Assembly (NCBI RefSeq): GCF_019649055.1 | Contig: NW_026570236.1 | Coordinates: 62,001 to 126,000, forward strand | Source: Paramacrobiotus metropolitanus | Taxonomy: Eukaryota > Tardigrada > Eutardigrada > Parachela > Macrobiotidae | DNA: 64,000 bases | Direction of reading: 5' to 3' | Part shown: positions 11,300-21,922 of the stretch, in pieces | Position numbering within the stretch: position 1 is the first letter of the stretch | Layout: every line of letters starts with the position of its first letter | The notes under the pieces: model-generated | What the model saw: the letters and a program-made list of their open reading frames with translations, nothing else | What the model was told of the DNA's origin: nothing | Databases searched by the model: none | Made by a program: the position numbers and the translations under genes

Positions 11300-14200
11300 A
11301 TGTCTATTGGCGACGGAACATCTTATCCGTTCTTGGGTCTGATACCCAAACGCGAAACCGGAGTGTACGATTTCCTTCGTAAACATCCTACATTCGATGG
11401 CCGAGGTTGGTTGATTGTGAAGCAAAATCTACAAATTCACTGCCTTACACCTTTCTGCGCGTGACAGGTATCAAAATGTGCATTATGGACAGTGGCGTCG
11501 ATCCTGGCGCGGAGGGCTTACAGGTGCGCTAATACCCACCCATCCTGGTATTTTCTTCTGCAGAATCGTAACTTACTGTAGGTAACCACCACGGGGCAAC
11601 CCAAGGTGATCGATATCCTCGATGCTTCGGGCGCGGGGGACATCGATACGTCTACCGTCGTGGAAGCGGACGCGGAGGGGTTCCTGACGGGTCTCACGGG
11701 ACGAAAGCTGCATTTGAACAGGAACTGGCACGCGGAAGATGGGAAATTCCATCTGGGAGTGGTGCGGCTGTTCAGTGTGGTGAGTGAGGATTATCATGAT
11801 GCGTGGAAGAAGGCGCGGAAGATGGAGAAGTGGATGCCGAGGCATGCTGAAGTTGTTTCTGTGGCCATGCAGCGAGTGGCAGCAGCGCCTGCCAGTGATG
11901 TAAGCAGAATTTGCCTCGTTGGTTTTACTTATATTAATTTACCTAAGAAATACATGTATGCGCCACTACTGTAATAATTAATTATTGAATTTATAGCGAG
12001 CGTAATTATTGTGTATTCGAGGTAAACATGGAAATGGCATTGTTTAGTGGATTTAAAATTCTAATTTTACTTAATCAATTTATGTAAAATTATTTTGGTA
12101 GTTATTTTATGCTAATACGGTGGCAAGTATCTGTATTTGCTGTACGCATAAGAAAATTTTATAAGAACGTAGCTGTGGAGATCGTCTTTATGGGTTGTCT
12201 TTCTTGTGAAAAGTCATGATGGCCTTCGTGGCTTTGGTTGAGTGTTACTTATAGGTGATCGTAGTTCAGTGCCTCTGTGTACCGCTGATCACATTTCTAA
12301 ACATCTGTAGGTGCAATTTTAAAATCATTTTGTAGACTTGTAGTATGATACTCCTTTTTGGATTTTGGTATTTTTGTTGGCTTATTGATTGTGTTTCATT
12401 TGTAGTGCGACTAAGCGAAGTATTTGAAAATTCGTAAGATTATTGTGCATTTACTGTGTGTTTGTAAGTTATTCTGCGGTAGGCTCAGACAAAAGAAGAA
12501 TTGGACGCCCAACTGGAAGTGGCCAAACTGTTGGATGACAAGTATGAGGACTTGGGACCTGTGATGGATATTGTTGTCTTTCATGACGGGAAGATATGGT
12601 GGGCGGCTCTGGATACGTCGGAAACGGGTGATTTGACCAATGCGGCTTTGTTAACGGATTATCGGGACCAGTTCAAATACGGAACTATTGGTATGTGTTC
12701 GTAAGTTGACAGGAGTTTTCGTTATCGGATGTACGACCACTTTTTTGTTTGTGTATTTTAGCAACAAAACTAATATTATACGAGTAGTTATTGTAGCTAA
12801 TGCACCGATATAAGTGCCCGTTGCAATGCTTTCACAGTGTAGAGTGATGGCATGGTCGGGGCCACTATACGTACCATTTTGTCCCATGTTATTTAACAAC
12901 AGAATAACGCAAAAATTGGTGCTCCGTTTTCTTGATTACTCAGTAAGTGCAGTAGTACTATTTTGACCTGACGCCTAGTTTTCGGTGTTGGTGTTTCTAC
13001 GAGTTGCTGTAGTGATCATTTGCGGTGGTGCCAACTGCCGAGTGAAATGTGAAATCTAGCACTTTTCGTACCGGCTAAGGGCTAACGGATCTGCACTGTA
13101 CGGTCCACTACTCGCAGTTGTTATTTGCTAAGACTCTGGCGGTGTTTTTTCATTCGGTTGGTTGTCAATTTCTGTAGGAGGAATATACCAGATTAATTAT
13201 ACTCTCAACATCTTGGATGATGGAAACCGAGTGGAATTGGTCATTCCACAAGAGCACGGTACCCATGTGGCCTCCATTGCGGCGGCCCATTTTCCTAACA
13301 CCCCGGAAAGGAACGGCATGGCGCCTGGATGCCAGATCGTCTCCATTAAAATTGGCCACACTTTACTGGATGGAAGCAATGAAACGGGGACATCTTTAGT
13401 GCGGGCATTCTTGTACTGCATGAAGAACGGTGTCGATATTGTCAACATCAGCTACAGTAAGTGTTACCGTAGATTTTGTGAAGAGTTAACAAAATAAATA
13501 ATCATTCACCTACAACAGATGAGCCTTATAACTGGAGTGATGGTGGTCGCGTCTTCGAAGCTATCGAAATGGCCGTAAAACAGTACGGGATGATTGTCTG
13601 CGTGGCCAACGGTAATGCCGGGCCGGGTCTGACTACCGTGGGATCTCTGCCAGCTTCTCCGTATACGTTTGGAATCGGAGCCTATGTGACACCGGACATG
13701 ATGAAAGAGTTGTACGGTTTAACCCACAAACATCCCGCTTTGATGTACAACTGGACCAGTCGCGGTCCGACACTGAACGGACATCTGGGAGCGTGCGTGT
13801 GTGCACCGGGTGGAGCCGTGGCGTCCATACCGACATACACATTAAAGAACAGCAGTTTGTTTAACGGAACGTCCATGGCGTCGCCCAATGCGTGCGGCAG
13901 TCTGGCGGTGGTGTTGTCGGGACTGCGAGCACGACAGATTCCCTGGAGTGCGTTTCATGTGCGACGCGGCATGGAGTTCACCGCGAAGAAGCTGGATCAG
14001 ACGGCGGACTCACGGCTGGCGCATGGATATGGGGTGGTGCAAGTGCAGGAGACGTTCGAGTGGTTGTGCAAGTGGGCGAAGGAACCGGAACGAGATGTGG
14101 ACATTCAGTAAGCCTGGTCGACATACCTATCAGCGGTAATGGCATGTGGCGTTTTTAATATTGTGGTCGTGTAGGGTTTCGGTTGAACATGGATCTGGAA

Positions 14201-17200
14201 TTTATATTCGGCATCCAAATCAGCTCGGTGATTGCATTTGTACAGTTGGCGTTGATCTGACGTACCCAAGAAAACTGGAGCATTATGCGGAAGCTGCGAA
14301 ATTATGCTTAAATGTGGCACTGTCAACGACGGCCGACTGGGTGCGAAGTGCGGAATTTGTTACGATATCTACCGGAAAAAAGGTTAGTGTTTACGATTGA
14401 CGCAATAAGTTTGTCTAAAATTAGGTGAGGTTTGTATGGAACTTGAGTACTAGTACGTATACGGAGTATTAACTGGGCAGTTCCTCTCTAAGATCAGTAA
14501 TAGGTATCGTAGTAAGGGGGCTAAAGTGGATACAAGGCAATTTCCACGTTATTAAGGTGTAGCCCTACAGTGGCATGGTAAATTGTTATTTTGAACCTAT
14601 AATTGTCGAAATATTTTTAGCAGCGATTTTTTTGGCAGGTATTTTTTAGTTTATCGATTCATGCATACTACGTAATTGTAATCTACGTACATGTAACCCC
14701 GTTATCCGTTTCGAAAACCAGCTAACTTGTAACTCTTGACAATTTTTGTGATGCAGACATTTAAAGCAGAAGTGAAGACTTCTCATTTGGCTCCTGGACT
14801 GCACACCGCCAGTATTCTTGGTCACGATGCGAGATATTTCGATAAGGGTCCTGTATTTGTTGTTCCCGTGACCGTCTGTATACCAGAATTCAAGAACGAA
14901 TGGGCCATCCAAAAGAACGGCATGGTGTTCAAACCAGGACATCCTTTGCGCACCTTCATTCAAGTTCCGCCTGGAGCAACCTGGGCCGAATGGAGGCTGC
15001 AGTTGGTAGACTACCACGATTCAGCCCCCTGTCCGATGGATGCTAGTCCGATCCTGAATTTCGAATACCACGCCATGCAACTATCTCAGAATGCGCAGTA
15101 CAAAACCCACATGTTCCGTGAAACGACCGCGTTTCCACTGCGCCGGGTGGTTTCGGTGGTGTTTCCGGTGTCGGATCGCCTGGGTTTTCTGGAACTGGCC
15201 GTCGCGTTGTTCTGGAATAGGATATCCTCGGTCGTTATGGACTGGTCGTTGGATTTTCATGGATTGAAACCGAGTGTGCCGGAGATTGTGTATCAAGAAG
15301 GAGAAGCGTACTATCGGGTGGATGTGGATGCCGGTGGCCGAAGCGAGTTTTTACAGCCGTCAGTTTCGGTATGAGTTGTGTATTCCAGCTGCATCTGCAG
15401 TAATCTGCCGTCCAGTTACATATGGCTTTGAATGGTTATCGTAGTGCAGCGGTTTTATTGCATATCTTCATCTCCAGTTGAATGGATTTACTAATTTTCG
15501 CGAACAGGTTGCAGAGTTAACTGTTCACTAAGTTTGCTTAGCTCACGACTAGCATTTTTTCAGAACGTACTGCAGAAATGGCCGTATTAAAACTTTCGGT
15601 AGCTTAAATCCGTAATTTTAATTTCTCAAAGCCGTAATTTTAATTTCTTATTTGCAGTTAACGCACTTAGTGCAGCCGATTCGCCCGAATGAATTTTCCA
15701 TATCACCCTTATCCTCTCGCGATACGTGGCCGGATGGCCGCATCACCTATCAGCTGATCCTGCAGTACCAGTTCAGCATGACTAAAACCGCCACAGTGGA
15801 AGTGACGTGTCCGATGGTGATGGACTTCCTGTATGAGAATGAGATTGAAGGGCAAATGTGGAAGCTATACGATGCTAATAAACGAATGCTCCGGTGTGGG
15901 GAAGCGAGAGTCATGCGGAAGATTGATTTTACGGCTAAACTAAACAAAGGTGGTTTTCGTTGGTAGTATTTTTAGTCGGGCGCTGTTTTATTGTTAGTAA
16001 TTTTTGTTACATTGTTGCAGGTGATTTTGTCGTGTACGTACAACTGCGACATGATAACCGAAAGATTCTGGAAAGGTTTCAAGATATGGTGGTCCATTTG
16101 AGAAAGAAACTCACTCCTCCTCCTATTACTTTTGATATCGTGCCCACATATCTAGCCGCTTTGCGTGGCGGGGATGAGAAGTTTAAATCATGTATTTTGT
16201 CGCGTAAGTAAATATAAATACAATGTTACAATTTCTGTTTTAATATGAAATACAACGCTATTTTAATCTTTTCAGCCCATCAGTCCCAGTTTTTCTTTCT
16301 AATGCCTCCTAGTAGTGACAAACTGGGGAAAAGTGTGCATGGATCTTATTTTGTGGATGGTTGCTTGTACTTTGCTGTCTCGAGAGATCAACCAGCTGAT
16401 GCCAAACGGAATGCTGGAGCATTTCCGTTGAAGTTTATTCTGGCTGAACCGGGTAAAGGCAAGGCGGGAGGTAGTAAGGCTGGATCGAAGGAGGGTAACA
16501 AGGATTTGGATGATCCGGTTCTCGCTCATCAGGTCAGATTTGGTGATAGGTACTTTGTAATTTTCATGGATATGTCTTATTGGTGTTTTCGTTTTGCAGT
16601 TCATCTGTGTATCAGTTGATTGATGGTTTTGTACGATTTCTGTTTTCAGGTGGCCTTTTTCGATAAAATTTCGGATTTGGGAAAGAAGGCCGAGTTGTAC
16701 GAAAGTTTCTTATCCGATAACAAGAGCCCGATACAGCAGCTCAAAGTTCACCATACTTACCTGCTGTCATTGGCAAAAGCTCTCGATAACAAGAAACAAG
16801 CGGAATCGGCCAGTCTAGAAAAATTGGCTTCCGCCATGACAACTACCTGTGATGCAATAATTGCCGCTGTTGATGAGAAAGAGCTGCTAGCTCAGTTAGG
16901 TAAAGACGGTGAAGTAGAAAGTTAAAAAAATAAGGGTTTACTAGAAATAATTTGGCGTCCATTGCCACTAGATTGTTTTCTGTAAAAATACTACGAGCAT
17001 TGCCATTTTAATTACGTATTTATGCCCGCATTCGAACATTATTGTTGATGAGAGCATTCGCCGAGGGAGTGTTTTCGCCCATACACTACGTTGCAGTCTA
17101 CAATTAGCAGAATCGCTTTTTTTGCACGAGTCGTACAGTACGTATTTATTGGTGACTTCAGGTGCCCAACCGGAATCCGTCGAAGAAGAAGTCCGGCCCA

Positions 17201-17559
17201 GTGTGGATTTGCAAAAGTCCGCGCTGACAGACGCTTTATATCACAAATGCATGCAGCTGAACCGGAATATGGAAGATAAACAGGATCCCGTAGCTGAAGC
17301 TCTCGGTCTTCGCCTGCGGAAATTTCTCGACCCCAAAACGGATGCCCGATATGCGGAGATGATGGGATTTCGTAGCAATAAACTGGGATTACATGGGAGA
17401 GCACTGAAATTTTCAATACAAGCGTTGGAAGATAAACCGACTCTGAAGGGATACAAGGAGGCAGCGGAATTGGCTGATAAACTGAACTGGCCACATGTTA
17501 GAGATTATTTACTGGAAAAATTACCGGTGTTATTTCCGAACAAATATGACTTGTTTTAA
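11300..17559 (+). CDS. TPP2: Tripeptidyl-peptidase II
   Basis: Giant cytosolic subtilisin-type exopeptidase that removes N-terminal tripeptides from proteasome products. Thirteen exons: 11300-11405, 11468-11523, 11582-11899, 12483-12690, 13178-13456, 13519-14107, 14175-14382, 14757-15368, 15658-15949, 16021-16203, 16276-16532, 16650-16899, 17162-17559. All phases agree and give 1251 residues, against about 1249 in human. The triad is intact: Asp43 (IMDSGVDPGA), His256 (EHGTHVAS) and Ser441 (FNGTSMASP), with oxyanion Asn355 (ANGNAGP). The ~200-residue insert between Asp and His that marks TPP2 is present. The C-terminal half matches the family throughout (for example GATWAEW and the final helical repeats ending PNKYDLF). 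The start ATG matches the family N-terminus (PFLGLIPKRETG). No oddities; the gene looks functional. Confidence 0.96.
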
Positions 17560-18435
17560 ATTTGTTATTTAATGAATTTTCTGATTTCTTTGGTTTGCGG
17601 TAACTGGTTTTTTTATGGCGGTATTTTTATTGTTATTGTGACTGCAGCAGGCACTTGCCTGTACGTTGCAGTTTCTGTGTTGGAAATTACAACTGCAGGC
17701 ATATTATTGTTGAAGTAATTTTTTAAGCAATAACGATGTGATCATTTGGCTAATAAGTTGAAAAGCCTTGAAGACACACAGTGTGTCCAAAACTTTATTT
17801 TTCGCGAATTTTCAATGACAGCGCTGCACAGATCACTCAGTACGATGTACAGTAAATCATGTAAGTGTACGATGTTATTCCAGGTGTTGTCCAGAAAAAT
17901 ATGTGGAAGTACGCACGTAATGCCGGTAATAATGGCAACTCACTTTCGAGCTACAGGTAGTTTAATATGGATTATGCCATTATGGAACATCGGCAACGAA
18001 AAAGCAGTCGTGAGAACTGTGTTGCCTTTGCTTTTACAGTACATTAGCTGTGGAAATGATTGCCCCATCTCTTTTTTGTACGTACAGTACATATATTGTA
18101 CTTGGCACCTGCTAGTGTAGGGCGTATTATTAGTTATATTGTTTTACTACTGTGACCGCTCACCGCGATAATTATCCCACAAAGACGGGGTTAAATACGT
18201 ACCTACAATGCCAAAACGCTGATCACTGGATTTTTAATTTATTATTTGGTGAGCACGTTATGAAAGATGCAATCTTAGTAACAGCAGAGCGTAAGCTCAT
18301 TGTAATGACTTTGGTAACAGCAAACAAAAGCAGAACTGGCAATTGGTTTTCTTAGTGCTGCACATTTCCGTTGCCCTAGTCGTAATTTCAAGAGATCAGA
18401 TAAGTAATTCTATTAGGTCTAACAATAATATTGCA
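17560..18435. other. Intergenic between convergent genes
   Basis: Lies between the 3' ends of TPP2 (+) and the SAM/zinc-finger gene (-). I see no gene; the short open frames lack codon or domain support. Confidence 0.5.
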
Positions 18436-20443
18436 TTATTCTTCTTTTATCTTTCCGCATCGATGCATTTTGGCATAAAAACGATTAACTTTTCTCCCGC
18501 ACATTTGGCATCCCACAAAGCGATCATTATAATGTTCGTGATATTGCAGAATATGGCACTGCAACGTGTACTTAGTAGTATAGTTTTTAGGACACTGATC
18601 GCAAAAGAAACGCCGTTTCTGGGTTTCGATGGGCATCGACTGCGGAATTTTATCCATTTTTTTAGATTTTGTGCGGAGGGGAGGCACGAGATCGATGGAT
18701 GCCATGGCAGCATCGCGAATTTCTGCCTAAGAGCAGTGAGCAGTCACCTGAAAAAGAGATTAGCGTACCTCACGAGTATTTTGAAAATCAACATTTTACC
18801 TGAGAGTCAATCATCATCTTCAGTTTATTCACGGCGTCTGTGGTGCCACTGACTACGATGACCACACTGTCATCTTTCCAATCCATGGTGAAGCCGGCTT
18901 TAATGGCAGATTCAGCAGTATAACAAACGCAAAACCCCGACACTCTGGTTTTAGAAATGACGGTTGGGAGATCCAGCTGAGCGAGTACTTTAATGTCCAC
19001 TTGCGCCGTCCCAGTTACGAAGTCAAGGTGGCATTCACCCTGAAAAAAAAGCAGCAAACATCATAGTTCGCAAAAAGACAAGTACTTACATTTGTTAGTT
19101 ACAAGCATTAAACCAACAAGGTGACAATATTAAAGAAGTCAATTTTGAAGTAAAGGACAAAAACTTGGTAGTTAATTTCAAAGAAAGTCTGCGGGAAAAG
19201 ACTTAAGGGATTTGGCCCGGTACATAGCGCTAAAACCGTGTACATTGACGGGAATATTCGCTTTCGCGCACTTTCAAACACTTTTTTGGGTTACTTTTTG
19301 ACATTGTGTAACCAAATGATTGGTGTACATAGGCGTGAAATCCGTTTTCGCGCGCAACATCCGGTTGCGGAGTTATGAGGGTAACAAAATTCCAAAAAGT
19401 TTAAATGCATTCAGGAGTACCAAAAGTCTCATTATGGACCGTTCCCTTTCGAACTTTGCACGTAAATGCACATAACCATGAAGATCGTTTTGACACGGAT
19501 CCACTGTTCTAGCATGTTTTTCAAATTTTAAAATGAATTTCAAAAAATTTAAAATTCATTTAAAATTTGAAAAAAATCGTAGAAGTCTGGATCCGTGTCA
19601 AAACGATCTTTATGGTTATGTGCATTTACTGTACGCGCAAAATTTGAAAGGGGTCGGTCCATAAAGAAACTTTTGATACACCTGAATGCATTTAAACTTT
19701 TTGGAATTATGATACCCTCATAACTTCGCAACCGGATGTTGCGCGCAAACGGTTTTCTCACCTAGTTATACAATTCTTCTGGCTACAAAATATCATAAAG
19801 CAATGCAAAAAAGTGTTTGGGAGCGCGCAACAGCGAAAGTCCCCCTGGTGCTATGTACCGGGCCAAATCCCTTAAGGTAAAAAGAATTAAGAATGCCAAG
19901 GCGTGTCGGCTTTATAGTTCATGCTTTAAGTATTGTGTCGGCTTTCTACTTCTACTTCATACTGATGTTGCATTATAGTAAAAAATTACAAATCGTTTGT
20001 TATATGCGCGTAGGGTGTATTTACAGCATTATAATATGGTAATAACATAATACAGAAATAAGTAATAAGTACTTACTATTATAGTAGCGACGTTCTTTAA
20101 ATTTTATTATACATATTTAGTTTTGGAAACGTCCGGAAAAAAATCGGGATTACCGGTAAAGGTGATCCTGCGGGAATTGAGTCAACTGACGTGGACAAGG
20201 CAGCGCGTTTCGGAGCGCAGCGTTCGCCATTGTGGCGCTTCGCCGCCTGAAGGATGGCTATCTGATCGCCGATGGTACTAATGCCCATATCGATGAGGTA
20301 GCCTTTGTCGAGATTTTTAAGCATGGAACAGTTGATGCGCTCACTGATGAAAATGCCAGCGTACTCCGATGCTGCATGCTCTGGAATGCCACTGTCCAGA
20401 AAGAAATTCTTCCACTCTGTTAGTCGAGCATCTCCGGACGAAA
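18436..20443 (-). CDS. SAM-domain plus C2H2 zinc-finger protein (5' end not found)
   Basis: Three exons are supported on the minus strand: 20443-20154, 19039-18800 and 18726-18436; phases agree. The first encodes a SAM domain (LTEWKNFFLDSGIP..., ...ISTIGDQIAILQAAKR) closely resembling, from memory, the SAM domain of the vertebrate C19orf47 family. The middle 80 residues are unfamiliar (ends VVIVVSGTTDAVNKLKMMI). The last exon has a classical C2H2 finger (CDQCP...CHILQYH) and a C2HC-like knuckle (CQMCG...MHRC), then stops. SAM domains oligomerise and zinc fingers bind nucleic acid or protein, so a nuclear role is plausible but inferred. The SAM exon begins in phase 1, so a short upstream exon with the start codon is missing. 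A TTAA-flanked element occupies the long intron. Two adjacent genes read as one cannot be fully excluded. Confidence 0.65.
19203..19875. mobile_element. TTAA-flanked foldback element (piggyBac-like MITE)
   Basis: The element is 19207-19871 (665 bp), flanked on both sides by TTAA (19203-19206, 19872-19875), the target duplication of piggyBac-type transposons. The outer 22 bases (gggatttggcccggtacata onwards) are perfectly inverted at the two ends. Similarity between the arms continues inward for roughly 300 bp with interruptions, for example caaccggatgttgcgcgc and ggatccgtgtcaaaacgatc, ending in an AT-rich palindromic centre near 19545. The whole element could fold into one long hairpin. No transposase is encoded. 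It sits in an intron of the SAM/zinc-finger gene. Confidence 0.85.
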
Positions 20444-21922
20444 CTAAAAATTGGGGAAATAAAACATTCACTATCAGTATCAGTGACTATCTACCGGTAA
20501 ATAACACGAGAAAAGCTCAGCAATATTACGAGCAGCATTTTTCCAGAGTCAGCATCAGTGCCACATTCCGTAGCACCCCGCTACGCAGGCGCTCAACAAA
20601 AAAATCGTTAATGGCTTAGCTAAATCTTGAAACATTCTATAAGAGGATAAGGATCAAAATTTTTGAATTGGCTTTTAACCAACTTTCATAGAAGTATAGA
20701 TTGTATGCATGCTTGCGTTACGTACTAGTACTTTTGGCACGGGCGCTGTTAGGAGTTTTGGCCGTTTTGGCATTTCCCCTTAACAACCTGCTCATAGTTC
20801 TTTATGATCACGAAGACACCGAAAGATCCAAGCTTTCAATAAAGTGAATGGGGGTTTATAAGTTTTGCGAGCAAATTACCAGAGGATTCGAGCAAGGTAT
20901 GCACTATGCAGCGAACCACCTTCAATACGTACGTAATAAACATGGCGAGCCGCGAGCCCAACAAAAAGAACCACTCACAGTGCCTCACCTTAACAATAAC
21001 GAATAACGACTCCAATAATCTTACAGTAAGATTCTTACTCAATTAATATTAATCGAACCAAGACTCCAATTAATCGAACCAAGACGATCTAATTAACAAA
21101 AAAAATTGCGCGGAATGTTGTTCCATAAGTTTTTAAAAATTCGTTGCGCGCTAACAAATTAATTGTAAGTATCACACATGCTAAAATAAGTTGAGCACGT
21201 GCACGTCTCCGCAAAACACAATAGTTACTTACTTCCGGGGACTCATTAAAATAGTTTTTAAAACTGCCATGCGGTGGAGGGTGCCTTAGCTACTAGAAAA
21301 ATTTGTTGGTGTTGTTCCCAACTTCCCAACAACTTGCTATTTGAAATCACTTGTTGAATGAACATACGTAGATCTGTTGTCCTAACATCTAAAGCTTTTT
21401 GTTTCAAGGGTTTTATTTATTATGATTTCTTGAGATATGAACCATATGGTAATAGGTAAATGGTTTTTTATGACGACAATTTTGTTTTTGATTGTAAAGT
21501 AGGACAGGGCGGCTTTCTGATCAATAATTGGTATTTGGTAATAATTCAATTTCCAATATGGTACATTAGACATTTACGTTTACATTTAAATGGCACATAG
21601 CAGTGGTATTAAAATGAAGCAAAATTGATTGCTCAGCTTATTAGTTTCATTGCGCGTTGATGTAGAGCACTCGTTAGGTTACACCAAAGCACTTAAGGAA
21701 ACTCACAATCCTAATTTTTCCAATTTTTTCAACAAATTTATTATTCACTCAACGAAACAATCTAATCAAAAGTGACACAATAAATTTAAAACCACTCTAT
21801 ATATCCGTGTAAGCAATCATTAAATTTTTCTTCAGAACAAGCAAGCGGACGGCTTTATAACATGGCTTCGATATGGCTTGCACGTCAGCAATAAACCTTT
21901 TCAATTAATGTGCCTCAAAGGA
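20444..21922. other. Spacer between SAM/zinc-finger gene and WASP 2
   Basis: AT-rich sequence. It must contain the missing first exon of the SAM gene and the 3' UTR of WASP 2 (a minus-strand AATAAA lies near 21738). Nothing else recognised. Confidence 0.45.
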
